Shown: positions 38,917 through 49,875, numbered from the stretch's first letter. The stretch is 64,000 nt of DNA from Burkholderiaceae bacterium (GCA_024235955.1 JACKLJ010000001.1:124001-188000); one strand, 5' to 3'. Notes: generated by a model not told the origin, from the letters alone. Program-made: numbers and translations.

Positions 38917-40227
38917 ATGCCCAACCCCGCCGATGCGGTACCCACCACCGGCCAGCCGGAGCCCGGCGCCGCGCCCCCGCGGGCGGCGGGGCCGGCGCGC
39001 CACATCCGGCTGACCTCGCACGCGGGCGGGCAGGGCGCGCAGGCCATCCGCTGGGGCGCGCCTTCGGCCGCTGAGCGCGGCCCTGTGGTGGGCTCCACCA
39101 CCAACCGTGCGCACCGCAACGTGATCGGCACGCACAGCGGCAGCTACAGCGTGTACCGCGCGCTGGCCGTGGCGGCGCGCGCGCTGGACCCCGGCCACCG
39201 GCCGGACCTGACCAACACCGCCCCCACCGACCGCATCGGCCCGCATCCGGCCTGGAGCGAGCCGGGCAAGATCGTCTCGCTCGACCCTTGGGGCGCCGAG
39301 ATCGGCACCTGCTTCGCTGATGCGCTGGCCGCCGGCTACGACATCCGCCCGACCATCGCCGTGACCAAGGCGCACGTGATCCTGCCGGAGATCATCGAGG
39401 CCATCCAGAAAGGCCGTCTCAAGCCCGACGGCAAGGTGCTGCTGCCGTCCGGCGGCGCGCTGGTCACCAAGGCGGCGGTGGAGCCGGTGTGGCACCTGCC
39501 CGGCGTGGCCGAGCGCTTTGGCTGCAGCGAGACCGAGCTGCGCCGCGTGCTGTTCGAGGAAACCGGCGGCATGTACCCGGAGCTGGTCACGCGGCCCGAT
39601 CTGGAGGTGTTTTTGCCGCCCATCGGGCACCTCACGCTGTACATCTTCGGCAACCCGGCCGATCTGGCGGATACCTCGGTCGAATTGACGGCTCGCGTTC
39701 ACGACGAATGCAACGGCTCCGACGTGTTCGGCTCCGACATCTGCACCTGCCGCCCCTACCTCACGCACGCCATCGAGGAATGCATCCAGGGCGCGCAGCG
39801 CGGCGGCGTGGGCCTGTGCGTGTACTACCGCAAGGAAGGCCGCGCGCTGGGCGAGGTGACCAAGTTCCTGGTCTACAACGCCCGCAAGCGGCAGGAGGGC
39901 GGCGACACCGCCGACCAGTACTTCGCCCGCACAGAATGCGTGGCCGGCGTGCAGGACATGCGCTTCCAGCAGCTCATGCCCGACGTGCTGCACTGGCTGG
40001 GCGTCAAGAAGATCCACCGCCTGGTCAGCATGAGCAACATGAAGTACGACGCCATCACCGAAGCCGGCATCGAGGTGGGCGAGCGCGTCAACATCCCCGA
40101 CGACCTGATCCCCGCCGACGCCCGCGTGGAGATGGACGCCAAGATGGCGGCCGGCTACTTCACCCCCGGCGAGGCGCCGAGCGCCGAGCAGCTCAAGACG
40201 ACCAAGGGCCGCGGGCTCGGTTCATGA
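38917..40227 (+). CDS. GTP cyclohydrolase II-like protein, URC1 type
   Basis: A 436-residue protein with an N-terminal extension of about 250 residues before a RibA-like domain. The zinc-site spacing of GTP cyclohydrolase II is kept: HDEC, ten residues, then CTC. It is followed by GVGLCVYYRKEGRALGEV, matching the RibA YHRQEGRxxG region. Unlike RibA it is fused to no RibB domain, and it sits directly before a DUF1688 gene (ATGA overlap), with upp close by. That linkage is the mark of the URC uracil-catabolism genes, where URC1 acts on a uracil-derived nucleotide rather than GTP. The role is inferred from family and context. Confidence 0.85.
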   Translation: MPNPADAVPTTGQPEPGAAPPRAAGPARHIRLTSHAGGQGAQAIRWGAPSAAERGPVVGSTTNRAHRNVIGTHSGSYSVYRALAVAARALDPGHRPDLTNTAPTDRIGPHPAWSEPGKIVSLDPWGAEIGTCFADALAAGYDIRPTIAVTKAHVILPEIIEAIQKGRLKPDGKVLLPSGGALVTKAAVEPVWHLPGVAERFGCSETELRRVLFEETGGMYPELVTRPDLEVFLPPIGHLTLYIFGNPADLADTSVELTARVHDECNGSDVFGSDICTCRPYLTHAIEECIQGAQRGGVGLCVYYRKEGRALGEVTKFLVYNARKRQEGGDTADQYFARTECVAGVQDMRFQQLMPDVLHWLGVKKIHRLVSMSNMKYDAITEAGIEVGERVNIPDDLIPADARVEMDAKMAAGYFTPGEAPSAEQLKTTKGRGLGS

Positions 40228-41483
40228 CGGCGGCCACCCAGGCACCCCCCGCCGACGCGGCCGGGCTCGACCTCGCCGTTGACGCGCTGCGCAGCACCGC
40301 CACCGTGCGCGCCCGCGCCCGCGCCATGCTGGCCCGCGCGCGCGCCGGCGATTCCGCCTTCTTCGCCGTGCACGACGCCGCGCTGGCCCCCACCGCCGAA
40401 CTGGTGGCCGAGGTCACGCGCCAGCGCTACCCCACGCTGGCCGTGCCGTACCACAGCCGCTGGCGCCACTTCGAGGCCGGGGGCATCGACCGCCGCGCCT
40501 GGCTGGACGAGCGCCTGGGCGACGTGGCCGCGGCCGAGCGCGCCCGCGCGCAGATCGATCTTGCCGTGGTCTCCGTGCTGCTGGACGCTGGCGCCGGGCC
40601 CGACTGGTCGTGGCTCGAAGCCGAAAGCGGCCAGCGCTTCAGCCGCTCCGAAGGGCTGGGCGTGGCGAGCTTCCACGCCTTCGCCAGCGGCCTGTTCTCC
40701 AGCGATCCGGCCCGGCCGCTGCGGGCCGACGCGTCGGCGCTGGTGCGCATCGACGCGGCGGCCTTGGCAGCAGCCTTTCAGGTGGAGGCGGGCAACCCGC
40801 TGGTCGGCCTGGAGGGCCGGGCCGACCTGCTGCGCCGCCTGGGCGCGGCGCTGGCGGCGCAGCCGCAGGTGTTCGGCATACCGGCGCGGCCGGGCGGGCT
40901 GTTCGACGCGCTCACGCAGGGCGCGGGCGGGCAGGCCGTCCCGGCCCATGCCATCCTGCGCCTGCTGCTGGACACGCTCTCGGGCATCTGGCCGGCCGGC
41001 AACGCGCTGCGGGGCGTGCCGTTGGGCGACTGCTGGCGCCACCCGGCCGCGGGCGGCGTGGGGCTGGCGGCCGGTTGGGTGCCGTTCCACAAGCTCTCGC
41101 AGTGGCTCACCTATTCATTGCTGGAGCCGTTCCAGTGGGCCGGCTGCGCCGTGGAGGGGCTGGACGCGCTCACCGGCCTGCCCGAATACCGCAACGGCGG
41201 CCTGCTGCTGGACGGCGGCGTGCTGCGCCTGCGCGATGCGTCGCTGGTCCGCATCACCTACACCCCGGCCGATCCGCTGGTGGTGGAGTGGCGCGCGCTC
41301 ACCGTGGCACTGCTGGACGAGCTGGCGCCGCTGGTGTGGGAAGCGCTGGGGCTGGATGCGCGCACCACGCCGCTGGCCTGCGTGCTGGAAGGCGGCACCT
41401 GGGCGGCCGGCCGCGTGCTGGCTCAGCGCCTGCGTGGCGGCACGCCACCGCTATCGATAGCCAGTGATGGAACGGTGTTTTGA
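40224..41483 (+). CDS. DUF1688 protein, URC4 type
   Basis: A 419-residue protein of DUF1688. Recognisable segments include YPTLAVPYHSRWRHFEAGGI, EGLGVASFHAFASGLFSSDP, GVPLGDCWRHP and WVPFHKLSQWLTYSLLEPFQ. In the yeast Lachancea kluyveri the homologue Urc4 is needed for uracil use as a nitrogen source, but its reaction is not firmly assigned. It is translationally coupled to the URC1-like gene (ATGA), so the two products are presumably made in equal amounts. No membrane segments or signal peptide are seen. Confidence 0.88.
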   Translation: MTAATQAPPADAAGLDLAVDALRSTATVRARARAMLARARAGDSAFFAVHDAALAPTAELVAEVTRQRYPTLAVPYHSRWRHFEAGGIDRRAWLDERLGDVAAAERARAQIDLAVVSVLLDAGAGPDWSWLEAESGQRFSRSEGLGVASFHAFASGLFSSDPARPLRADASALVRIDAAALAAAFQVEAGNPLVGLEGRADLLRRLGAALAAQPQVFGIPARPGGLFDALTQGAGGQAVPAHAILRLLLDTLSGIWPAGNALRGVPLGDCWRHPAAGGVGLAAGWVPFHKLSQWLTYSLLEPFQWAGCAVEGLDALTGLPEYRNGGLLLDGGVLRLRDASLVRITYTPADPLVVEWRALTVALLDELAPLVWEALGLDARTTPLACVLEGGTWAAGRVLAQRLRGGTPPLSIASDGTVF

Positions 41484-41528
41484 GGCTTGTGGTGATTCAG
41501 ACCATCTCGTCCGGAATGGGAAGCCGCC

Positions 41529-42235
41529 ATGTCAAATGATTCGTTGTCTTACAGCGCGCTTGGCCGAACCTACACCTGCCGAAGGCTGCCAATGGCACAT
41601 CCTCCCAGGGCGGGCATCATCCTGCTGCCGGACTGGCGTGGTGAGGGGCCGCTGGCGATGCAGCACGCGCAGCATCTTCACGGATTGGGTTGCGACGTGG
41701 TGGTCGCTGATCTGTACGGTGACGGTTTCATGCCGTCCCATCCCGATCAGGTCGGGCCCATGGTGCAGCAGTTGCTGGCCCATCGGCAGGATGGCGTGGT
41801 GTCGCTCACGGCCTGCCTGAACGCCTTCCGGCCATTGCTTCCAGCCGACACGCCCGTCATCGTGCTGGGTTACAGCGCGGGTGGCATGGTGGCGCTTGAT
41901 CTGGCGCGCAGCGGCGCTCCGGTCGATGGCACGATCACGTGCAGCGCACTGCTCAAGACCGCCGATGCCGGCATGCCGACGCGCATCCCGGGCCCGGTTC
42001 TGATCCTGCAAGGCACGCAAGACGTCATCTCGCCGCCGGACGTCATCAGCACCGTCATCGCCGAGATGGACGCCGCCGGCAACGACGCCGCTTTGTCCTG
42101 TTCAGTCAGACCCACCACGCTTTTGACAATCCGGATGCAGGAACAGACCCCAGTGCGCGTCTGGTGTATTCGGCCGCCTCGGCCGCGCGCGCCCGCGTGG
42201 CCATCGAGGCCTTTGTCAACGAAATTGCACCCTGA
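41529..42235 (+). pseudogene. Dienelactone hydrolase family protein, frameshifted near the 3' end
   Basis: The alpha/beta-hydrolase reads well from ATG 41529 (GIILLPDWRGEGPLAMQHAQ) through the nucleophile elbow VIVLGYSAGGMVALDL and the acid region ILQGTQDVISPP. Near 42070-42095 the frame breaks: the original frame then reads SCSVRPTTLLTIRMQ. The -1 frame instead continues with the family's C-terminus FVLFSQTHHAFDNP and YSAASAARARVAIEAFVNEI, ending at 42235. The catalytic histidine (HHAF) is only reached after the shift. Either one base has been lost from the gene or the assembly has an error in this GC-rich stretch. The nucleophile is Ser, not the usual Cys. Confidence 0.75.
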
Positions 42236-42283
42236 CCCGGCCCCCGCACGACCCATCTCACCCATCTCTTTTCAGTCAATGCC

Positions 42284-42913
42284 ATGAGCCAAGTCCACCT
42301 GATCGACCACCCGCTGGTGCAGCACAAGCTGACGCTGATGCGCCAGCAGGATCTCAGCACCAACAGCTTCCGCAGGCTGCTGAAGGAGCTGTCGATGCTG
42401 ATGACCTACGAGGTCACGCGCGACATGCCGACGCAGCCGGTGGAGATCCAGACGCCGCTGGAGACCATGACCGGCCAGATGATCGACGGCAAGAAGCTGG
42501 TGTTCGTCTCCATCCTGCGCGCCGGCATCGGCATCCTCGATGGCATGCTCGACGTGGTGCCCGGCGCGCGTGTGGGCCATATCGGCCTGTACCGCGACCC
42601 GAAGACGCTGACCGCGGTGGAGTACTACTTCAAGATGCCGGCAGACATGGCCGAGCGCGACGTGATCGTGGTCGACCCGATGCTGGCCACCGGCAACTCC
42701 GCCATCGCCGCGGTCGACCGCGTGAAGGAGGTGGGCCCACGCTCGATCAAGTTCGTGTGCCTGCTCACCTGCCCGGAAGGCATCGCCGCCATGCAGGCCG
42801 CGCACCCCGACGTGCCGATCTACACCGCCGCCATCGACCGCCAGCTCAACGACCACGGCTACATCCTGCCCGGCCTGGGCGACGCCGGCGACAGGCTGTT
42901 CGGCACCAAGTGA
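42284..42913 (+). CDS. upp: Uracil phosphoribosyltransferase
   Basis: A 209-residue enzyme converting uracil and PRPP to UMP. The PRPP loop is VVDPMLATGNSA at residues 129-140, and the uracil-binding C-terminus YILPGLGDAGDRLFGTK is intact. SILRAGIGILDGMLDVVP is the family's flexible-loop region. Besides salvage, a uracil phosphoribosyltransferase (Urc6) is required in the URC pathway, and this gene sits within 2.1 kb of the URC1/URC4 pair. It is separated from the frameshifted hydrolase by 48 bp. Confidence 0.97.
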   Translation: MSQVHLIDHPLVQHKLTLMRQQDLSTNSFRRLLKELSMLMTYEVTRDMPTQPVEIQTPLETMTGQMIDGKKLVFVSILRAGIGILDGMLDVVPGARVGHIGLYRDPKTLTAVEYYFKMPADMAERDVIVVDPMLATGNSAIAAVDRVKEVGPRSIKFVCLLTCPEGIAAMQAAHPDVPIYTAAIDRQLNDHGYILPGLGDAGDRLFGTK

Positions 42914-42942
42914 GCCGCGCCGCGCCCGCATCAGATTTTTGA

Positions 42943-42999
42943 ATGTTTTGGGCCTCTGGCCCAGGCGTGGCGGGCGCAGCCAGCTATTGATTTCATAGT
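42943..42999 (-). repeat. Repeat A, copy 11
   Basis: Reverse-oriented copy, TTTTGGGCCTCTGGCCC, then GGCGGGCGCAGCCAGCTAT and TTTCATAG, between upp and the BMP-type gene. Confidence 0.85.
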
Positions 43000-43022
43000 T
43001 TGTCCAACGGAGGAAAGCACTC

Positions 43023-44027
43023 ATGAACGATCGCACCATCACCCGCCGCCACCTCGTCGCCCTGGCCGCCGCCGCGGCCGCGCTGGGCGCGCCCGGCCTC
43101 GCGCTGGCGCAGGCCAAGCTCAAGGTCGCCGCCATCTACACCGTGCCGTTCGAGCAGCAGTGGGTGAGCCGCATCCACAAGGCGCTGAAGGCCGCCGAGG
43201 CGCGCGGCGAGATCGAATACAAGGCCAGCGAGAACGTCGCCAACGCCGACTACGAGCGCGTGATGCGCGAGTACGCCACCGGCGGCAACCAGCTGATCGT
43301 GGGCGAGGCCTTCGCCGTCGAGGCCGCGGCCCGCAAGGTGGCCAAGGATTTCCCCAAGGTGGCTTTCCTGATGGGCAGCTCCGGCAAGCCGCAGGCGCCC
43401 AACTTCAGCGTGTTCGACAACTACATCCAGGAGCCGGCCTACCTGACGGGCATGGTGGCCGGCGGCATGACCAAGACCAACAAGATTGGCATGGTGGGCG
43501 GCTTCCCCATCCCCGAGGTCAACCGCCTGATGCACGCCTTCATGGCTGGCGCCAAGGAGGTCAACCCCAAGGTGGAATTCACCGTGACCTTCATCAACAG
43601 CTGGTTCGACCCGCCCAAGGCCAAGGAAGCCACCTTCGCCATGATCGACAAGGGCGCCGACGTGCTGTATGCCGAGCGCTTTGGCGTGAGCGATGCCGCC
43701 AAGGAAAAAGGCAAGCTCGCCATCGGCAACGTGATCGACACCCAGGCCCAGTACCCCGACACGGTGGTGGCCTCGGCCCTGTGGCACATGGAGCCCACCA
43801 TCGACCTGGCGCTCAAGAACGTCAAGGACGGCAAGTTCAAGGCCGAGGACTACGGCCAGTATTCGATGATGAAGTACAAGGGCAGCTCGCTGGCGCCGCT
43901 CGGCACCTTCGAAGGCAAGGTGCCCGCGGCCCTGGTCGCCAAGGTCAAGGCCAGGGAGGCCGACATCCTGTCCGGCAAGTTCGCCGTCAAGGTGGACGAT
44001 TCGCAGCCCAAGTCCACCGCCAAATGA
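43023..44027 (+). CDS. BMP-family nucleoside-type ABC transporter substrate-binding protein
   Basis: A 334-residue periplasmic protein of the BMP/PnrA family. The N-terminus MNDRTITRRHLVALAAAAAA carries a twin arginine and a hydrophobic stretch ending ALAQA, so Tat export is possible. Later segments IEYKASENVANADYERVMRE, AFLMGSSGK and GMVGGFPIPEVNRLMHAF fit the family, which binds purine or pyrimidine nucleosides or autoinducer-like ligands. It overlaps the nucleosidase by 4 bp and starts the five-gene transporter operon. GGAGGAAAG precedes the start. Confidence 0.92.
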   Translation: MNDRTITRRHLVALAAAAAALGAPGLALAQAKLKVAAIYTVPFEQQWVSRIHKALKAAEARGEIEYKASENVANADYERVMREYATGGNQLIVGEAFAVEAAARKVAKDFPKVAFLMGSSGKPQAPNFSVFDNYIQEPAYLTGMVAGGMTKTNKIGMVGGFPIPEVNRLMHAFMAGAKEVNPKVEFTVTFINSWFDPPKAKEATFAMIDKGADVLYAERFGVSDAAKEKGKLAIGNVIDTQAQYPDTVVASALWHMEPTIDLALKNVKDGKFKAEDYGQYSMMKYKGSSLAPLGTFEGKVPAALVAKVKAREADILSGKFAVKVDDSQPKSTAK

Positions 44028-44983
44028 CGGTGGCGGCCGTCCGCCGGTTCGTCGCCGGCGTGCTCGCCGCCACACTGCTGGCGCTCGCGGGCTGCGCCGC
44101 GGCGCCTGCCGGGCCCGCGCCCGCCGCCGTGCGGCTCGACAGCCAGCCGCGCATGGCCGTGGTCTCGGCGTTCGAGCCGGAACTGGCCCTGTTGCTGGCG
44201 CGGCTGCAAGATGCGCGCGAGCACCGCGTCAACGGCGTGCGCTTCACCACCGGCACGCTGGAAGGCAAGGCCGTGGTGCTGTTTCTCTCTGGCGTGAGCA
44301 TGACCAACGCGACCATGACCACGCAGCTCGCGCTGGACCGGTTCGATGTCACGCACATCGTCTTCAGCGGCATCGCGGGCGGCGTCAACCCGTCGCTGCA
44401 CATCGGCGACGTGGCGGTGCCGGCGCGCTGGGGGCAGTACCTGGAGGTGCTGATGGCGCGCGAGACCGCGCCCGGCCAGTACACGCCGCCGGGCCGCATG
44501 ACCAACTTCGTCGCGCCGCCCTTCGGCATGATGTTCCCGCGCTCGGTGGAGGTGCGCAGCGCGGCGCAGCCGCAGCCGGAGCGCAGGTTCTGGTTCGAGG
44601 TCGATCCGGCGCTGCTGGCGCAGGCGCGGGCGCTGGGCGAGCGCGGCGCGGCGGGGCTGGCGCGCTGCACCGAGGCCGGCGGCTGCCTCACGCATGCGCC
44701 GCGCCTGGTGGTGGGCGGCCACGGCGTGTCGGGCCAGGCCTTTGTGGACAACAAGGCCTACCGCGAATACGCCTACCGGAGCTTCCAGGCCAACGTGCTC
44801 GACATGGAAACCGCGGCCGTCGGCATGGTGGCCTTCAGCAACGGCGTGCCCTACATCGCCTTCCGCTCGCTCAGCGACCTGGCCGGTGGCGGCGAGGGCG
44901 AGAACGAACTCGGCACCTTCTTCCAGCTGGCGGCCGACAACTCGGCCCGCGTGCTGCTGGCCTTCCTGGCGGCGTGGCACTGA
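44024..44983 (+). CDS. Exported (lipoprotein) nucleoside phosphorylase/MTAN-fold nucleosidase
   Basis: A 319-residue PNP_UDP_1 family protein. SGIAGGVNPSLHIGDVAVPA and the nucleoside-binding NVLDMETAAVGMVAF contain the catalytic glutamate motif; RSLSDLAGG supplies the general-acid aspartate. Unusually for this cytoplasmic family, it begins with a signal peptide and lipobox, LLALAGCAAAP, so it should be anchored on the periplasmic face. An insertion (residues about 140-225) separates the two halves. Placed between a nucleoside-binding protein and its ABC transporter, it may release bases from nucleosides before uptake. Confidence 0.85.
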   Translation: MTVAAVRRFVAGVLAATLLALAGCAAAPAGPAPAAVRLDSQPRMAVVSAFEPELALLLARLQDAREHRVNGVRFTTGTLEGKAVVLFLSGVSMTNATMTTQLALDRFDVTHIVFSGIAGGVNPSLHIGDVAVPARWGQYLEVLMARETAPGQYTPPGRMTNFVAPPFGMMFPRSVEVRSAAQPQPERRFWFEVDPALLAQARALGERGAAGLARCTEAGGCLTHAPRLVVGGHGVSGQAFVDNKAYREYAYRSFQANVLDMETAAVGMVAFSNGVPYIAFRSLSDLAGGGEGENELGTFFQLAADNSARVLLAFLAAWH

Positions 44984-45006
44984 GCGGGCGCCCCGTCCAT
45001 CCCACG

Positions 45007-46562
<1,556 letters not shown>

Positions 46563-46566
<4 letters not shown>

Positions 46567-47621
46567 GGCTGGAAAAGCGCCCCCAGGTCTCGCACGCCGC
46601 ACTGCTGCTGGCGCCGGTGGCGGCGGTGCTGTTCACGCTGGCGGTGAGCGGGCTGCTGGTGCTGTGGGCCGGCGCGCCGGTGGGGCGCACCTACGTGCTG
46701 CTGGCGCAGGGCGCGTTCGGCTCCGTCTTTGCGCTGACCGAGACGCTGACGCGCGCGGTGCCGCTGATCCTCACCGGGCTGGCGGCGGCGGTGGCGTTCC
46801 GCGCGCACCTCTACAACATCGGCGCCGAAGGGCAGCTCTACGCCGGCGCGCTGGCGGCGGTGGCGGTGGGCGGGCTGCACGGCGGCACCGGGATGGAATG
46901 GTCGCCCTACGTGCTGTTTCCGCTGATGATGCTGGCCGCCGCGCTGGCCGGCGCGCTGTGGCTGCTGGGCCCGGCGCTGATGAAGGCCAGGCTGGGCGTG
47001 GACGAGGTGGTGACCACGCTGCTGCTCAACTTCGTGATGCTGCTGCTGGTGTCGGCGCTGCTCGACGGGCCGATGAAGGACCCGACGGCGATGGGGTGGC
47101 CGCAGAGCGTGGCGCTGCAGGGCGATCTGGAGCTGGCCAAGCTGGTGCCGCAGACGCGGCTGCACACCGGCCTGCTGTGGGCGTTGGCGCTGGCGCTGCT
47201 GGTGTGGGGGCTGATGGCGCGCACGGTGGCGGGCTTCCGCATCCGCGCCGTGGGCGCCAACGCGCGCGCGGCGGCGTTTGCCGGTGTGCCGGTCACGCGC
47301 ACGGTGGTGCTGGTGGCGCTGCTGTCGGGCGGGCTGGCGGGGCTGGCCGGCGCCATCGAGGTGGCGGGGCGCACCAGCTACGTGACGCTGGACATGTCGC
47401 CCGGCTATGGCTACAGCGGCATCGTCATCGCCATGCTGGCGGGGCTGAACCCGCTGGGCGTGGTGGCGGCCGCCATCTTCGTGGCCGGTGTGCTGGTGGG
47501 CGCCGACAGCATGAGCCGCGCGGTGGGCGTGCCCACCTACCTGGCGGACGTGATCGTCGCCACCTCGCTGCTGGCGGTGCTGGTGGCGGCCCTGTTCACG
47601 CAATACCGGGTGCGGCGATGA
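46563..47621 (+). CDS. Nucleoside-type ABC transporter permease 1
   Basis: A 352-residue inner-membrane permease of the BPD_transp_2 family with about nine helices. FRAHLYNIGAEGQLYAGALA and TLLLNFVMLLLVSAL are typical of the YufP/NupB branch. GFRIRAVGANARAAAFAGVP is the coupling-helix EAA-like motif. It overlaps the ATPase gene by 4 bp (ATGA) and is separated from the second permease by an 85-bp gap filled by repeat A. Confidence 0.93.
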
Positions 47622-47628
47622 ATTTCAT

Positions 47629-47684
47629 GCCAAATCGGCCTCCAGCCCTTTTGTGGCGGGCGCAGGCAGCTATGAATTTGGTAG
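47629..47684 (-). repeat. Repeat A, copy 12, between the two permease genes
   Basis: CAAATCGGCCTCCAGCCC, then TGGCGGGCGCAGGCAGCTAT and TTTGGTAG. Near-consensus copy inside a transporter operon. Confidence 0.9.
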
Positions 47685-47706
47685 TTGTCCATGGAGGCCT
47701 GCGAGC

Positions 47707-48630
47707 ATGAGCGCCTGGCTCGACATCCTGGCCGGCACACCCTTCTGGGTGGCGACGCTGCGCGTGGCCACACCGCTGATCCTCGGCACGCTGGGCGTGC
47801 TGCTGTGCGAGCGCGCCGGCGTGCTGAACCTGGGCATCGAGGGCATCATGGTGGCCGGCGCCTTCAGCGGCTGGCTGACGGTGTACGCGGGGCACGGGCT
47901 GTGGACGGGCGTGCTGGTGGCGGCGCTCACTGGTGCCGTGTTCGGCCTGCTGCACGCCTGGCTGACGGTGGGGCTGGCGCTGTCGCAGCACGTGTCGGGG
48001 CTGGGCATCACCATGCTGGCCACGGCGCTCAGCTACTACGGCTACCGCGTGGCCTTTCCCAAGGTCAGCACGCCGCCCACCATCGAGCCTTTCGCGCCCA
48101 TGGACTGGCTGGGCATCCCGGTGCTGGACGAGCAGACGCCGCTGACCCTGCTGGCGCTGCTGCTGGTGCCGCTGATCGCCTGGGGCCTGCAGCGCACGCC
48201 GCTCGGCCTGGCGGTGCGCATGGTGGGCGAGAACCCGCAGGCCGCCGAAGGGCAGGGCATCCGCGTGATGGCGGTGCGCACCGGCGCCATCGTGGCCGGC
48301 TCGGCGCTGATGGGCGTGGCCGGCAGCTTTCTCACGCTGTCGGCCTTCAACGCCTTCTACTTCAACATGGTCAACGGGCGCGGCTGGATCTGCATCGCGC
48401 TGGTGGTGTTCGCCTCGTGGCGGCCGGGCAAGGCGCTGCTGGGCGCGCTGCTGTTCGCCTTCTTCGACGCGCTGCAACTGCGCCTGCAGCAGGCCGGCGA
48501 CGCCGTGCTGCCCTACCAGCTGTACCTGATGCTGCCCTACCTGCTGTCGATCCTGGCGCTGGTGGTGATGGCGCGCCGCGCCACCTACCCGCAGGCGCTG
48601 ATGAAGCCCTATCGCAAGGGGGAGCGCTGA
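47707..48630 (+). CDS. Nucleoside-type ABC transporter permease 2
   Basis: A 307-residue BPD_transp_2 permease, partner of the preceding one (YufQ/NupC branch). CERAGVLNLGIEGIMVAGAF is the strong family signature, and GLAVRMVGENPQAAEGQGI is the coupling region. About eight helices are seen. The start ATG 47707 drops 18 residues that would be encoded by the repeat A copy. The operon then continues with a PEBP protein after 63 bp. Confidence 0.93.
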   Translation: MSAWLDILAGTPFWVATLRVATPLILGTLGVLLCERAGVLNLGIEGIMVAGAFSGWLTVYAGHGLWTGVLVAALTGAVFGLLHAWLTVGLALSQHVSGLGITMLATALSYYGYRVAFPKVSTPPTIEPFAPMDWLGIPVLDEQTPLTLLALLLVPLIAWGLQRTPLGLAVRMVGENPQAAEGQGIRVMAVRTGAIVAGSALMGVAGSFLTLSAFNAFYFNMVNGRGWICIALVVFASWRPGKALLGALLFAFFDALQLRLQQAGDAVLPYQLYLMLPYLLSILALVVMARRATYPQALMKPYRKGER

Positions 48631-48693
48631 TCGCGCCACGGCGGCTGACTATGATGAACCTGCCATTCACCACCGACTGAAAGGAGACCCGAC

Positions 48694-49185
48694 ATGGCCT
48701 TCGTGCTACGCAGCGGCAGCTTCGCTGACCAGGGGCAGCTGCCCAAGGACTTCGTCCACCACGCCATGGGCGCCGGCGGCGACAACGTCTCACCCGACCT
48801 GAGCTGGGAAGGCGCGCCCGAGGGCACGCAGAGCTTCGCCCTCACCATGTACGACCCCGACGCGCCCACCGGCTCCGGCTGGTGGCACTGGGTGGTCTAC
48901 GACATCCCCGCCAACGTGACCAGCCTGCCGCGCGGTGCTGGCGCCGCCGGTGGCGCAGGCTTGCCCGCAGGCGCGAAGATGGGCCACACGGATTTCGGCA
49001 CCGCCGAATACGGCGGCGCCGCACCGCCGCCCGGCCACGGCCCGCACCGCTACATCCTCACGCTGTACGCGCTCAAGACCCCCAAACTCGACGTGCCGGC
49101 CGACTGCACGGCGGCCTACGTCGGCTTCAACATCCACTTCGCCAAGATCGGCGAGGCGAAGCTGACGGCGCTGTACGAGCGCTGA
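48694..49185 (+). CDS. YbhB/YbcL family PEBP-like protein
   Basis: A 163-residue phosphatidylethanolamine-binding-protein fold, bacterial YbhB/YbcL type. SPDLSWEGAPEGTQSFALTM, YDPDAPTGSGWWHWVVYDIP and HRYILTLYALKTPKLDVP are the conserved anion-pocket segments. No signal peptide is visible. The ribosome-binding site AAAGGAG lies 9-10 nt before the ATG. Biochemical role is not established for the family; it may be co-transcribed with the transporter but need not be functionally tied to it. Confidence 0.93.
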   Translation: MAFVLRSGSFADQGQLPKDFVHHAMGAGGDNVSPDLSWEGAPEGTQSFALTMYDPDAPTGSGWWHWVVYDIPANVTSLPRGAGAAGGAGLPAGAKMGHTDFGTAEYGGAAPPPGHGPHRYILTLYALKTPKLDVPADCTAAYVGFNIHFAKIGEAKLTALYER

Positions 49186-49219
49186 ACCCCTACTGCAGTA
49201 CACCACCGGGGACCAAAGG

Positions 49220-49858
49220 ATGCCCACCCTGCAGACCCTGCTGCTGTTCGCCACCGCCGCGCTGGCCGTGGCGGTGATCCCCGGCCCGACCATGCTGCTG
49301 GCGCTGGCCAACGGCATGGGCGGCGGCCTGCGCCGCGCCGCCTGGGGCATGGCCGGGGCCAACCTGGGCAGCGCCACCGTGATTGCGGTGGTGGCGGTGG
49401 GCCTCGGCTCGCTGATGCTGGCCTCGGCCTGGCTGTTCGAAGCCGTGCGCGCCGCGGGCGTGCTCTACCTGCTGTGGCTGGCCGTGCAGCTCTGGCGCGC
49501 GCCCGTGACCGACCTGCGCGCCACGCTGCCCGGCGTGGCCGGCCGCGCGGTGCAGGGACGCGCCGCCTTGCTGCGCAGCCTGGGGGTGGCTCTGACCAAC
49601 CCCAAGGCGCTGCTGTTCTTCGCCGCCTTCCTGCCGCAGTTCGTCGATCCGGCGCGGCCCGCCGCGCTGCAATACGCGGTGCTGGGCGCGCTGTTCGTCG
49701 CCATCGACGCGCTCGTCATGCTGGCCTACGCGCTGGCCGGCCGGCAGGCGCTGCGCTGGCTGTCGCCCACGGGCCTGCGCCGCCTGAACCGCAGCTGCGC
49801 CGGCGGCATGGCGGCGCTGGCGCTGCTGCTGGCCAGCTACCGGCGGCACGTGGCCTGA
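49220..49858 (+). CDS. LysE/RhtB-family exporter
   Basis: A 212-residue membrane protein with about six helices. The N-terminal LLLFATAALAVAVIPGPTMLLALANGMGGGLRR, read in parts, fits the RhtB signature with the PGP motif. The middle VALTNPKALLFFAAFLPQFV is equally diagnostic. Members export amino acids such as homoserine, threonine or leucine. It lies 34 bp after the PEBP gene and 17 bp before the cytosine deaminase gene. The substrate is unknown. Confidence 0.92.
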   Translation: MPTLQTLLLFATAALAVAVIPGPTMLLALANGMGGGLRRAAWGMAGANLGSATVIAVVAVGLGSLMLASAWLFEAVRAAGVLYLLWLAVQLWRAPVTDLRATLPGVAGRAVQGRAALLRSLGVALTNPKALLFFAAFLPQFVDPARPAALQYAVLGALFVAIDALVMLAYALAGRQALRWLSPTGLRRLNRSCAGGMAALALLLASYRRHVA

Positions 49859-49875
49859 CCCTGAGGAGTCTCCCG

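Noticed and set aside
41444..41466. GCTATCGATAGC at the end of the DUF1688 gene as another repeat A copy
   Set aside because: Only the short CTAT/ATAG part matches. The GCGCAGGCAG core is absent.
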